From: Hsuehochloa calcarea
Taxonomy: Eukaryota > Streptophyta > Magnoliopsida > Poales > Poaceae
Direction of reading: 5' to 3'
Assembly: GCA_036346395.1 (NCBI GenBank)
Contig: CM070609.1
Coordinates: 50,912,777 to 50,976,776, forward strand
DNA: 64,000 nucleotides
The notes under the pieces were generated by a model. It saw only the letters and a program-made list of their open reading frames with translations, made no database searches and was not told the origin of the DNA. Below, piece by piece: positions 23,931-36,244 of the stretch; position 1 is the stretch's first letter; each line of letters opens with the position of its first letter. The translations under genes were made by a program, and so were the position numbers.

Positions 23931-25190
23931 TCATACACCTTGAAGGCGAAGTATCCTCTCGTCTGCAGGGCTAAGCAAGGGAGGCGCCCATGAAATAAAG
24001 AAAGGAAACGCGGAACCTCTGTATGGCTCAGTAGAATCGTTGCGATACACCGCCAGCTTCATAGTCTCCCAATTGAGCACAAGAAGATAGGAATTGGGCT
24101 TCCTTATGGACCAAAACTCCAGGTAGACATGACCATCCCTCGCTGCCAGAATGCGCACCCTCTTCATCCACTCATCGTGTCGTAATTTCTTCAAGAACCC
24201 AAACTCCTTTAGTAACGACACCTCCTTCTTGACCACCCATCCATCTTCTTTGCGGACCCAGAGCTGCACGCATTGCTCCTTGCTGGCCAACAGGCACAGC
24301 CCACCGTGTTCGGCCATGTCCGCGACGCAGTAGGACTCGCGCCCGTGGAATGGGACCTGGATGAGCGACCATTCCATGGTGCTCGTGTCGAGCACCAAGG
24401 TTCGCTCTATGTCGGAGTAGGAGTACTTCCTCATGCTTGTGCTGGACTGCCAGTACGCGAACCGGCCGGCGCGCTTGGCATCTCGGGCGTTCCAGGGGCA
24501 GGGCGCCCCAAAGGAGGGGAGCGGCGCCCAATCCCCGGTCCGGGAGGAGAAGACAGCGGCTGTCACGCGGTCCTGATAGAACTGCGCGGCGACCACCCGG
24601 AACGAAGCGTCGGACTCGTCGGGCACGAGGGCGTACTGGATGGAGCGGAAGTCGAAGTTGAACTGGATGGCATCAGGTCGACGGAAGAACTCGGCGGTCC
24701 GCCCGAGGGGATCGTAGACCGCGAGCTCCTCATACTCACCGAAGCCGTTGGAGAGAAGAAGAAGGCCGACGTCGCAACCGCGGAGAAGCCACTCATCTAC
24801 AACGGATCCGGAGCGGGGGTGGCCGTCCGCGAGTCCTTCGAAGAGGAAATCGCCTGCATCGGCGGCGGTGGCGAGGTGCGGGTTGCAGGAGTGGGTGGAA
24901 ACGAACAAAAGATTGGGGCTGCGGCACGAGAAGGGCTTCCAGATGTCGGAGAGGATGACGCCGACGAGCGGGGGGCCGTGGAGGGAGTGGAAGCGGCGGA
25001 GGAGGGCGGGGTTGGAGGCGACGCAGCACCAGCGCTTGCAGGCGAGGGCGGCGCGCACGAGGGTCGCCGTGTCGGGGAGGCGGAGGAGGATATCTCCGAG
25101 GAGGTCGTCGCCGACGGCCTCCCCGGCGGACACAGCCTCACCCTTCTGTTTCTTGCCGCCGCTGCCGCCTCCTCCATCTGGTGGTTCCAT
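23931..25190 (-). CDS. F-box protein (F-box gene 2)
   Basis: This is an intact 419-residue intronless frame. I chose the start at 25190 (MEPPDGGGGSGGKKQ) because it aligns with the MEP start of F-box gene 1. The open frame continues 80 codons upstream only because that region lacks stops. The F-box lies at residues about 26-69 (GDDLLGDILLRLP ... CKRW ... LLRRFHSL), the SKP1-binding part of SCF ligases. The C-terminal region shares long blocks with F-box gene 1 and has no recognised repeat domain, so the target is unknown. It differs from the copy at 36245-37504 by two residues only. Three E2F-type sites lie 73-142 bases upstream of the start codon. A 3'-UTR intron is inferred downstream. Confidence 0.94.
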   Translation of the reverse strand: MEPPDGGGGSGGKKQKGEAVSAGEAVGDDLLGDILLRLPDTATLVRAALACKRWCCVASNPALLRRFHSLHGPPLVGVILSDIWKPFSCRSPNLLFVSTHSCNPHLATAADAGDFLFEGLADGHPRSGSVVDEWLLRGCDVGLLLLSNGFGEYEELAVYDPLGRTAEFFRRPDAIQFNFDFRSIQYALVPDESDASFRVVAAQFYQDRVTAAVFSSRTGDWAPLPSFGAPCPWNARDAKRAGRFAYWQSSTSMRKYSYSDIERTLVLDTSTMEWSLIQVPFHGRESYCVADMAEHGGLCLLASKEQCVQLWVRKEDGWVVKKEVSLLKEFGFLKKLRHDEWMKRVRILAARDGHVYLEFWSIRKPNSYLLVLNWETMKLAVYRNDSTEPYRGSAFPFFISWAPPLLSPADERILRLQGV

Positions 25191-25262
25191 TTTTTTGGTC
25201 TCGTTCTCTCTTTTCTTTTCCCCCGCGTCGTGCCTTTTAAAGGAGCCGAGATGGGGGTTTTC

Positions 25263-25332
25263 GCGGGAAAGATGGCCTCGCGGGGGCGCCTGGTGATTTC
25301 TATTTGGCGCCAATTTGCTATATCGCGGGAAA
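25263..25332 (-). promoter_or_regulatory. Cluster of three E2F-type sites upstream of F-box gene 2
   Basis: GCGGGAAA (reverse of TTTCCCGC) occurs at 25263-25270 and 25325-25332. TTTGGCGC, in the dyad TTGGCGCCAA, occurs at 25303-25310. All three fit the plant E2F consensus TTTSSCGC. They lie within 142 bases of the start codon, close to where a promoter or leader is expected. F-box gene 1 has no such sites upstream. Confidence 0.55.
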
Positions 25333-26234
25333 AATACTGCAAAATCCCCGCCTTCCAAAGATTTGCTATAATTAATTTTATGAATTTGGACTTGTACAAA
25401 ATTAAGAAGATGGCAACAGTAGTTTAACATATAGCTTTTACGCTTGACTATGACAAAATAATTTTACATGGGCCTACAAATTAATGGTTCGTTTGGTTCG
25501 AAGAATTAAAAATATTCCAAGATGAGTTTATATGTTACATGAAATTGTGTTTTTATTTTGTTTTGAGAGATATCTATTAATACATGCAACATCTATACTA
25601 ATGGCAAAATACACCTTACATGTGTTAACACAAATACGAACACACGACGACCACTAGTCGAACACGAGATTGACAGAGTTCATGGCGATTTTCCACCCCT
25701 CGCGTGCACCCAGTTGCCCTCCGGATTTCCTCAACGCAGCTTTGCTTCGCCTCTCCTCCGTCTCGCGTGCGTCTCAGTTATCCAATCAGCCGGATCGCGC
25801 GACGCAGGCGCCTTTGGGCCAGCTTCTCGCGAGAAGCTTCGTGCCTCAATCCTCTTGCCGCATCTCCAGCACCTTTGTCCCCCTCGCGCCCGTCTCCTCG
25901 CATCCTCTGCTCGGCTCTCCTCACCTGCCGTCCCCTGCCTCCTCCCCGTCCTCGTGCTGCCTTCTAGCCCCGCAATCGATGCTACCAACACTCCCTCCTC
26001 GCACCTGTCTTCCACATTGGTCGCCCCGTCCTCCCCTTCGGCTGCGTCACCCCCACCGCCCTCCTCCTCATCCTCGCACCTCTCCCGTGGCGCCCCCCCC
26101 CCTTCCCCTCGCAGTTGTGCCCCGCTCGTGGCGCCCCTCGGTAAGGGGAAATATACTTTATAGGAGAAGCATATTAGCTGTGCACTAAACCTCTTTCCGT
26201 CGATGCCACCGCCGCCCTCGTCCCTGCCTTCCAC
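25333..26234. other. Intergenic region with GC-rich C-run stretch
   Basis: 25430-25680 is AT-rich and featureless. 25680-26230 is GC-rich on the plus strand and open in several frames (up to 172 codons). The frames differ between the two duplicate copies because of many single-base length differences in C runs, so I do not call a protein. It could be the leader of a divergent transcript reading away from the F-box gene. Confidence 0.4.
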
Positions 26235-26894
26235 ATGATTTTAATTCATTAATCTCGATTGTCGCTATCTTGGTTTTAGCTTTAGACATGTTTTGCCATG
26301 ATTGAATATAGCGCCTACTCTTTATATGGCTTGGTATAATACTTGTAATGTCTTCATGTATAATGGTCATGGCTCCTTTTACTAAAGTTCAAAATAAAGT
26401 CATTCCTTCATGCTCCTTCTTTTCATGCATCTTGATGAATTCATTGTCAAAGGGGGAGAAAGATTGTGAAGAAAATGCTGTTGGAGCTTTTGGTTTCATA
26501 CTTAAGGTTTAATATATAAGAACTTCATAAAATAAAAAATTTGAACCTTTTGAAAATTTGTGATCATAGTGAGTTAAGTTTTATGGTTCTATTGCCTTTT
26601 CCTGATTTCATTTGCAATTGAAGAATACTCACAATGATCAAAGGTCAAATAGAAAAATTGCCTTTCATTTGGACCTAAGTGAGATTTTTGGCTACTTTAA
26701 AAATTGAATCCTTTGGTGCTTTCATTGCCTTATCTCACTTGCCTATACTATTCGAAGCCGACTTGGTGGTTCCTTGGCTTTTTCTTGCTTTTGGACCAAG
26801 TTGTGCCTTTATGCGAAAACGGCGATTTTTTACTTTTCATTTCGAAAAACCACATTTTCTTGAAAATTGCCAATGTGTTCATCAAGGGGGAGAT
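26235..26894 (+). mobile_element. 3' internal fragment of a SIRE-like copia element, with PPT
   Basis: The fragment is non-coding and corresponds to the region between pol and the 3' LTR of the full-length element (52838-54600, reversed). Both contain a CAAAGGGGGAGAA tract and both end with a polypurine tract AAGGGGGAGAT (26884-26894 here) before the LTR. Its left edge at 26235 joins abruptly to the end of the duplicated segment. Confidence 0.82.
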
Positions 26895-28772
26895 TGTGGA
26901 TATCGTGAGGATATGTGCACGATCTCAGGATGATGAGTCAATTGGCAATGGCATTGTTGGTTTGCAAAATCTCGCGTTTTCGGGTTTGCTTCAAGGCTGT
27001 CAGACCACAGGCGGTCTGACCGGTGGTGTCGGGCGGTCAGACCGCCCGTGGAGGAGTCCAACCGGCCTTGGTGGTCGGTCCGACCGCCAAAATGAAAATG
27101 GGTTTTTGGAGCTGAGCCAAAAATAGGTTGTGTAGGCAAGTGAGGGGAGTCTCCTGGATGTGGTCCCTTCATTTTTGGAGCTCCCAGTCAAAAGTTCTAT
27201 TCGTTTGAAAATTCCAGAAGGTTTCGGAATTTTGAGTTGAAAATTTGGCTAAGTCTTTGGACCGTCCGATCATTGTGTGGGAGCGGTCCGACCGCATGAA
27301 TCGGTCGGACCGCCACAATAAGGCTGATCGACCGCAATGGCTTGAAGGTTAGCCAAGTGTTGCATTGAGTTGGTTTTGATTGTGTTATTATATGAACTTC
27401 AATGCTTTATTGTTGTATATTGCATTGCGGAATCGACGTGGGTCAAGTTGCGAAGAACTTGTTCCCGAAACGGTTTGTTTGTCTATTGTCAGCGGGGAGG
27501 CTTGCGTGTCAACGACGTCAACGGTGAGTGGATCGGGACTACGCTTGGAGAGCCGAGGTCCGGGTAACGATCGGGATACTGGTGAGTCGTGTGACACAAG
27601 CATGGTGCGAGGATGGACAAGATGGATCGAGCGGTGGTTCGATGTCAATTTGGTTGGATCAGCCGGTGCGGATATCGGTGCGAGTCTCTAGGAGGTTCCG
27701 ATGGGATTCGGACAAGAGAGGCTTGGCGACGTGATGAGAACCGCTGATCAACCTACACGTGGTGAAGCAGGCGATTGCTTCAAGTGTTATTTGTGTGTGG
27801 GTCCCATGTGTAAGTGACCCCAAAAGGAAACCCTAGCTCTCTAGTATAAATAGGAAAGGGGGAGGTGGAAAACCTCTAAGCATTCATTTTAGCCCCTTCT
27901 TCCTTTTCTAGGGTTTGGAGGAGAGGAGAGGAGAACTAGGGTTTGGATTGTGCTCCTTGTTGAGCTCTTGCCCTCCTTGTTGGAGAGGCTTTGTAAGCAT
28001 CTTGTGTAATCGAACAATCTTGTGATGCTCAATTGAAAGATCGTTTGCTCCCTTTTGTGTTCTTCTCTTTTTGGATGATTTTGGTGCTTCCTTGATTCAA
28101 AGGTTCATGCTTGGTCTCTTGGCCTACTTTATCTTGCTTTGATGTGTGGATTACTCCTAGAGTCATCTAGATCATCAACCCCACAAACAAGTCTTGAATC
28201 AAGATTTTCATATTTCTAGGGTTTGTGCACTTCTTTGGTAAAATCTCAGAGATCGATTCTGAGTGGATCTGACGGATCGTCGCTAGAAATAGGTCTCTAA
28301 TATCATTAGGAGGTGTGCTCGAAATTTGGTCAAGTTTTATTGGTTGAAACAAAAGTTGGATCAAATTTCGCTTTTGGATTTGGGTGGAGTTTTTCAAGAT
28401 CGACTCTACCGTCCGACGGACTTTCAACGGCGATCCGACCGCCCGTATTCGCATCACCGGCTTGCCGGGTCGAACCGCCGTCCACCGTCCGACCGCTAGT
28501 TAGTTGCCGTCGGACGGCCGTTGATCGGTCAGTCCGATCGCGTGGTAGCTTGGTCGAACCGCGATCCCAAGATGGAACAAAGTGAGTTCTTTTCTCGGTT
28601 GTGTCGTGTGGTTGAGGGGTTTATCAAATCCAACACAAGGCTTCCGTTGTGTGCTTCATCGATCTTCTTAGCTTTCATAGCTAAAGGAGTAAAGTTCGTG
28701 TTGGTTTTTGATTTAGGCGAGAAAGTTTTGAAAGCGCCTATTCACCCCCCTAGTCGCCTTTCCGGTCCTACA
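26895..28772 (+). mobile_element. 3' LTR of the SIRE-like copia fragment
   Basis: The 1878-bp LTR starts TGTGGATATC, directly after the polypurine tract, and ends CGGTCCTACA. It is the plus-oriented counterpart of 11595-13493. CGGTCGGACCG-type palindromes cluster at 26995-27090, 27255-27335 and 28395-28560. The LTR ends exactly where the second copy of the duplicated segment begins. Confidence 0.92.
27845..27852 (+). promoter_or_regulatory. LTR TATA box
   Basis: TATAAATA is in the same orientation as the LTR and at the same relative position as in the related LTRs. Confidence 0.6.
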
Positions 28773-31593
28773 TCCCATATCCCTCTCGCGTGGTTAGCAC
28801 GCATAAGCGCTTGGCTTAGTGACACAAGTAACTCGGTCCTTGATGACCTAGGCACCATTCCATTCACACCAACAGATCACACCAATCATACCATTGTGCC
28901 CAAGTCTAAAACAAATTTTATTTTCAGTTTTTGACTTTACAAAGTAACAAAGCACAAGTGCTAGACATAATGGAATAATATTTAGATGTGTGATCAAGAT
29001 CATCGACTACAATCGATGATCGCCCATTACTACCGAAACTCATCGCCCATTACTACCGAAACTAAGCAGTTCTAAGCAATTTCAATTCGCAATCTACTAA
29101 GTGACAAGAGCTCATCCATCGAACTCAAATCACAGCAAATAACCTAGGCTCATGGTAGTAGAGGATAAAACATTTCTACAGATTATGCAACTATAGGAGA
29201 CTAACCATAATTTAACAACAAAATATCAATGCATACTTACAAGTTGAAATCAATATATTAGACTTGAAAAATAATGGGATTAACATGATCAAACTGCTTT
29301 TTTTCTTTGTGGGTCAAGATGTCGCTGGGGATCAATTATATTGTCAACGTGCTCTTCGGATCCTAACGAGAAAGCGAAAAACAACCGATAAGAACGAAGA
29401 AAATGCAAAGACCCAAAAGTAAACTTTCTCCAAAAATTCTGAAAATTTTACAGTAGCAAGATCATGATTTATAAGGAATTTAGCAACAAGAACCAATTGA
29501 TTTGGATTCTTAATGCAAAAGATATGGTCAAAACAATTTTGCTTAGCTTTTATAAATAAAAAATGCTACTATTCATTAGCAAAATTTTCTGGAGCTTTAC
29601 TGGGGTTGGAAATATTTTTAGATTAAAGTTTAGTTAAAAACATAACCAACAAAATTTGAATCTCCCGAAGAGGAATTAAAATAAAATAGTTATGCATTTT
29701 ACAAGTTATCACATTTTTCAGTTGATAAATAAATCCTTTCGGGAAAGTCAGAAATTTGAAATGACGTGGACGAATGTAGAGCGTTGATCTTGGATCCAAC
29801 GGTCCGAGTCCTCTACTTGACAGCATACAAGCGCTGCCCGAACCCTAAACGCCAACCGTTGGATCTGGATCCAACGGTCCACGTGGATCAGAGCGTTCGG
29901 CCGGTCTGAATGTTCACGCGCACGTGAGCCGTGGATCTGGGATCCAACGATCCATGTTAACTCGAATCGGGACCGTTGATCTTGGATCCAACGGGTCACA
30001 GATCGAGATGCGCGACGAATTCAAATCTCCGCGCGAATGTGGGCCGTAGATCTAAGGATCGACGGTCCAGACCGACTCACGTTCAAACGAGTCCCTGTTT
30101 TCGTCCGCCAAAAATGACGGGGAAGAACGGCTCGCCGCCGGCGGCTCTGGCCGCGGCGGTGCGAGCAAGTGCCCAAAATGGGTTCCAAACATCATTGCGC
30201 ACCTAATGGTACCAATGGATTTGGTTGTGGTGGTCGAGCGCCGCAAGCGGAGAGAACCGGTGGCCCGAAATGACAAAACGAAAATTGCAAGCGCGGCCAC
30301 CATTGCGGTTCACGGAGCAAAGCGCCGCTAGGGACTAAAGAGGGTTACTCGAGCGCAAAGAATGCACCGAGAGAGCCAAGCCGCCGCGAAGGAGAATGCC
30401 GATTTCACCGAATTGGGGAATCCGATTCACCAAGCCACGAGCAAATTGAACCGAATTGAGTGAGGGTTAAGCTTGAGTAAAGGGGAGCGGAGGAGCAAAG
30501 ACCAAGAAGAAAACCCTCGCTTGCACCGACTCCACCGGAGCTCAAAACCGACAATGGCGTAGAAGGATTCTCGAAGATCTGCGGCTCCAGTGGACTTGTG
30601 AGTGTTAGCTAGAGTTGCAGAGGTGCTAAAGGAAGCTAAGGGAGAAACAATAGAGCTTAAATAGCCGAGGACGGCCGAGAGCAACGGCGATATCCCGCTC
30701 GGGTCAACACGGCCATTTGAGCGCGAGAGAACGACGGGAGCAGTTGGAGAGTGGACGCCTGAGGGAGGAGCACGACGGGCATTAAATGCGCGCAGAGATA
30801 GCCGTTTAAAGGCGACCGAGGAGTGGACTGGACGCCGCGGCTTTTCTCCTCTGCGCACGCCATGGCTGGGCTCACGCATGCGCGGACGGAGGAAGGAGAC
30901 GACGTGTCGACCGTCGGATTGAAATCGGACGGCTGCGTTAGATCGGTTGGATTAAAACGATTCCGTCGTTCGGTTGATCGAGGACCGTTCGATGCCGATC
31001 CAACGGCTCACCACGCACGCGCCCGATCGACCGCGCCGGTGCGATTAGTTGACTGGACCAAGTCCAGTGGCTCGAGCCCGAGTCCGGTTCGAATCCGAGG
31101 AACAGTGCAAACCAATTAAAATTTGAATTTTAAACATCTGATTTTTGAGGAATTATTTGAGGTAGCAATCAAACTCCAAAATTTATGAAATTTTAACTGG
31201 AGCTTGCTGACAGCAGGAAGAACCTCCCATAAAATTTTCAGAGATTTTCATGCACTGAATTTTCCTCCAGAAATTCCAGAAGAGGGGAAATAGGGTTTGA
31301 CCAATTTTGACTTGCCTCCAAAAATTATCAAATAATTTCTAAAAATCATGAGATAATTCAGAGGTGTTGCCAAGCCTCCCTAGAACTCAGGAAAAATATT
31401 TCCAAGGGTTTGGCACAAGACCTATGCCACAAAGGTTTTTGATTAGAGTCAAATGAGGATTTAAATTTGATTTTTCCATAATTCTTTTTAAAATAATTAC
31501 AAAAATGACCAAGGGCTTCAAGATGCAAGAAAAGTTTTAATTTATTTTTATTTTCTTACATTTGAAACACAAATCCATATTTGGGATGTTACA
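28773..31593 (-). mobile_element. Partial gypsy-type LTR (copy 2)
   Basis: This is the duplicate of the right part of the gypsy-type LTR (16484-19272). It ends GGGATGTTACA. The ATCCAACGG dyads are at about 29780-30070. Confidence 0.88.
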
Positions 31594-32569
31594 CACACAT
31601 AGAATAAATCGGACGAACCTTGATGTAATATGATATATGATTAGGTCTTCATCACTTACGACCAGTTCGTATCTCTATACGACCAGGTTGTAATTGGTCA
31701 CGACCAGTTCGTAACTCCTTACGACCAGGTTCTTACCATTCTATGATTACGTTTGACCAATCTATGACCAGCACGTATCTCCATACGACTAGTCCGTAAC
31801 TGATCAAGCTAAGCGACCTACTCATGCATTCTCCTTTTGCCTCATGATATCTGGTTGAACTCCAGGTGAGATAATGTGTCAACCATGAACTGTTCAATAC
31901 TTTCTCGATCGAGTGTCGGATAACATCATGTGGTCGACACTTTGACCACTAGTGGCATGGACATGCACTTTCTTTATCCGATCACCACGAGGGGCCCAGA
32001 GACATCTCTTCTGTTATGTTAGGAAGGGCAAATCCCATCTCGACCAGTCACATTCCTCCTATGTTTCATAGCATACCCGAAAGCTACCTTTATAACTACC
32101 CAGTTACGGAGTAGCGTTTGGCAACCCCTAAGAGTGCTATTACACATGTAGGAAACCATGCTGATCTCAGGTCTAAGGATTATACATCATCATTACTTGA
32201 GACCAACTAATGGCACAAAGATTCATAACAATCTCAATAGTGTCTCAATAATGGGTCTATCAAACACTATGTTCTCTAACATGTGCTCACATTATTGATT
32301 CGATATCTCCATATCTATGACCGGTGAAACCAGGTCATCAATCAATACATGTGCTAGTCATAGAGTCACTGGTGTTCCGACTAGTGACCTCCGACCAGGG
32401 ATACATTTAGAATGACATCATATAAGTTAAAGAGTTCCACCAACAAGTCACGTACTTATTGATCTATAACAAATTATTCATTCAAGGAACACGATAACAT
32501 ATTATCAAAATTATGAATATAATCAAATATCATCATCTCTATGATTACCTTTAGAGCATATTTCCAACA
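31594..32569 (-). mobile_element. Partial copia-family LTR (copy 2)
   Basis: Duplicate of 19273-20248, ending ATATTTCCAACA before CCTAT. It carries the same CGACCAG-type repeat units. Confidence 0.85.
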
Positions 32570-32725
32570 CCTATACCACCACCGCAGGGAACTGCAATGG
32601 ACCCTCTCCGAAAGTCTGAAATATACGTTGGTTATGAGACAACATCCATAATCAGGTATCTTGACCCCATAACTGGAGATTTGCATACAGTTCACTGATA
32701 GCATATTTGATGAGGATAGTTTAGG
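32570..32725 (+). pseudogene. Copia integrase tail (copy 2)
   Basis: Duplicate of 20249-20412, with a short deletion near 32690 relative to copy 1. Confidence 0.8.
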
Positions 32726-32810
32726 GTGGTAATTATTGTAATGCCAGAGAAATCTTTACCTGAAGGTATAAGGGGGAGGCATTGCGCACTGGTGCATTGC
32801 GAGCACCTAA

Positions 32811-32935
32811 GAGTTTGTTTAGGAACCTCAAATTCCCAACCATCCCTATTCCCTATGAATAGACTGGGATTTTAAATTAAAATCCTGATCTATCCATGAG
32901 GATGAGCCAGGAATTTATGCTTCCCAAACAAAGAC
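32811..32935. mobile_element. Tourist-like MITE (copy 2)
   Basis: Duplicate of the MITE at 20495-20619, with the same termini and TAA flanks. Confidence 0.7.
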
Positions 32936-33799
32936 TAAATGTTTATATGGGTAAGAAAGCCCACAGGAATAAGATCACGGCTGCTAGAAGCATAGAATCT
33001 TAATTTTGGAATATGGCACCTGATGGTCAGGTGTAATGTTTTAGATGTGGACAAATACTAAGCAGAAACTATTATACATACCACAGGTTAAGGACTGGGC
33101 TGCATACACAGTAGTACACCACCTGGAATAATTCATACATTGAGCAGAACTATTGGTGTTACGTAGACCGGTGGAACCAACATACATGAGAGCACAGCTT
33201 AATTCACATGTAACTATTTCTGTTCATATGGAAAGCTGCACTGAACATGAAAGGGCCATCAGCAGCTGGAAACACAACCGAATTGTAGTTGCAAAAAGAT
33301 GAAGTTCCATGTCTAACACAAAACTAGCTGGTTTGCGCTTTTCAAGTACATGCCAAAACGCAAAACACACCAAAATATCTTATTCACAGATCTTGAACTC
33401 TAACAACGCATAAGTTTTCAGTAGAAGGAATGTCAACACGAACAATATCTTTCGCTCATGCATTACTGAATACACTGAAGTAATTACGCATTAACCTTGA
33501 TGAGTGCGAAAAAAAGGGAAAGGAATTACAAAAATCAGTTTAATTTGAGTGTGCTCCCTACAAAAACAATGTTTAAACTAACTAAAGACAATACCATGCG
33601 ACCAAGGTGCCTGGCATTTCAGCTTGGTATAATTACACATGATCAATAATTGATTATGATGTGATGAGAAACTAACCAATGCAAGTTTAGTAAAAAAGAA
33701 AAATCTGCACAACTGCTGGAACAGAGAACATGAATTTCAGAATGTAGAACCTGATGTTTAGGTGTAATGTTTTAGATTTGGAAAAAACATAGCTGAAAC

Positions 33800-34057
33800 C
33801 AGGCTTTTGATTACCGACCAAAACCGACCAATTTTCGCAAAATCGGTTCTAGCGGGTACCCCAGTAAAATTCCAGACCAGCCAAAACCAACCCAAAAAAT
33901 CGGATTTTCTTGAATTTTGTCAAATATAAGAGAAATTTTAACTTCAAAATATTCAAATTATGATTTGAAAATTTCGGCCGAAATTTTCAAATAATCGGTA
34001 AAATCAGTTCTACCGGTGACCACCGATAAAAAATAAAAACCAGTAATAAAAACCCTA
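33800..34057. mobile_element. hAT-like MITE (copy 2)
   Basis: Duplicate of 21485-21745, three bases shorter. Confidence 0.65.
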
Positions 34058-36244
34058 GTTGAAACTAATTATACAAACCAGCTCAGCAGACTACCTAGAA
34101 TAGTTCATACATTCAGCTGAACTACTGACAAAAACTGGTTTAAGGAACAGACATTAAAACACAACCAAACTTCAATTAACCAATTTCTGTCTATATAGAA
34201 AGTTGCAATGATGACAATAGGGGCACCAACAACTGGAAACACAACTGAGTTCATAGTACATGGCAATAATAGTCACAAAAGACCAAATTTATAGTTGCAT
34301 ATAAGCTAAAAGCCTCCATAATAAATTCAGATTGCATGGTCAATCCATAAAACACAAGAATAGAGATGGCATCCGATTAGCTTCCACATTTCCAAGTCAA
34401 ACGGGATATTTTGGCGATGCTCCACTCCATTCTTCAAAATAATTTCTTGCCAAAGCTAGAAGTAACAACTTAAACCTGAAATTCAGAGGGCTTGGCTTAT
34501 TTGCTACCAGGGTATGCAAAATACTAGCAACTTGTATCACAGAGTATGCATCAAAATACATGAACTGGTCAATTTGAATTGCATAAATACCTGTGAAAAC
34601 CAAAATTATACCAGTCACTGATCACCTAGAATTCACAGAAAAAAGCATTGCATCAGTTCTCAATAGCAGAAGTGCAAACATTTCAGCCAAGCATTTTGAA
34701 GTGACTAAAGTAGGGTTTAGTGGTCCACTAACCTTACATGGGGCATTCTAAGTTCTAACAAAATCTGTTTATGAAGACCAACTTAAGTTGAGTCTATTAT
34801 CTACAAAAAACTTCGTTGTAGGAAACTAAAGACTATACTAACCTTGTTTTTTGGCAGATGTCGTGCGCAACATTCTATACATGAGTTGGCATAATTTCTG
34901 ATCGAATATAAGATCAACACGAATTGTGTGTTTTTTCTCGAATGGGAGAGTGGACTAGCCAGCAAGTGTGGATCCATAAGCACTGACATTATGTGGGGCT
35001 GCGAATGTAAATAGACTATTTGTTTGTAGTAATTTTTTTACTGGCGGGACGGACTGCACATTAATCGAGGGAAAAGTAGAGGGCGCTTATATCACAGTTC
35101 ACTTAACTAAAATATTTATATGAATTAGTAAAATAAAAGAGATATATATTGTTACCAAAAATATTTTTGGTTGGGAAACAAATATGCGCACAACAGGATT
35201 TGAACGAAAGTTACTTGGAAGACTTGGGTTCACCCCAACCTTGTGGGATCTTTCGTGGCTGGTATATTAAGTTTTCCTGGCTTTTTCAGAAGTAAGAATT
35301 AGAAAGCCCTTCGTAACCATGTGAAGGTTTATATTCGTTTCATTTGAAATTTCTACAGTACTTGTTGATAGTTGGTACAAAACAAGTTTATCACATATAA
35401 TTGAAAGTCCATCTTTCATTTTTGTTCGAAAGTTTTACCACATCATTTGAATGTTGAAACAAAAATGCAAGAAAGTACTCAAAATAGCATGCATGTAAGC
35501 TTCAAAAGCTACAACCAAACTGTATAAAATTTTACCATATTAAATCCCAAATGGACACTAGCTATGCATCACATTCACTATCATGGTGGACAAAAAAAAA
35601 TATTTTTCTGGAACCACTAGTGTGGCATTTTGTCACAACGAACAAGATGAAAACTATCCACTACTTCAGCCACAAGCGAACATGCGTGCAATAGGAGTCT
35701 AAGCCATAACATTTTTTGGAATGCTAAGGTGCGATCTATAGTTTATCTCTTTTAGCCATTTCTCGGCTCTACTTGCACCATCCCTTAGCATCCACTCCAG
35801 CCTCTAAGGTGTTATTAACATAATTTAGGATGACATCATTGAATACAAATGACTTTAATCATAACATCATGTTCACCCACGCTTACATTCCAAACCCCTA
35901 CGTATAGAGTGTTTTCACTCTTGTGTTGGGGATTGAATCCATAACATCATGTTCACCCACGCTTACATTCCACCAGCCGCGCACTTGATTGAATTCCCCG
36001 GTATAAAGTTATAATAAAGCATCAAAAGAAACAAATATTGTGTGTTGTCCATTAAGACTTGCATACCTAACTCCCTACATATGATAAAAATCTTTGAGTA
36101 CCCAATTAACTGTGAGAAAATATAGAGTGGGAATAATTTGAAAGAGAAGACTGCATCACCCTTAAAGTACAACTTAAAGTACAAAACAAAACAAATGAAA
36201 TCTACAAAGCATAACAAATAAAAGATCTTACCATTTCAGTTCAA
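34058..36244 (-). other. 3' region of F-box gene 3
   Basis: Duplicate of the 3' region of F-box gene 2. The candidate terminal 3'-UTR exon lies at about 34345-34597 and the 33-bp direct repeat pair at 35860-35972. A 3-base insertion near 34468 shifts the short open frame found in copy 1, which supports a non-coding role. Confidence 0.5.

Larger units (their letters stand above)
16484..26234. repeat. Segmental tandem duplication, copy 1 (9.75 kb)
   Basis: The segment is repeated in the same orientation at 28773-38539. It starts inside the gypsy-type LTR at TCCCATATCCCTCTCGC and ends inside a GC-rich stretch at GCCTTCCAC. It contains the LTR remainders, the copia relic tail, two MITEs and F-box gene 2. 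In the F-box coding region I count about seven differences in 1260 bases between the copies, so the duplication is recent. Confidence 0.96.

Noticed and set aside
24273..25427. 384-codon open frame on the plus strand opposite F-box gene 2, with a similar frame opposite gene 3
   Set aside because: It is the antisense shadow of a GC-rich coding sequence. Its composition follows the third-position bias of the F-box frame and no domain is recognisable.
25670..26188. 172-codon plus-strand frame as a divergent gene
   Set aside because: The frame is not preserved in the duplicate copy because of several single-base length changes, and the sequence is low-complexity Pro/Ser/Arg.
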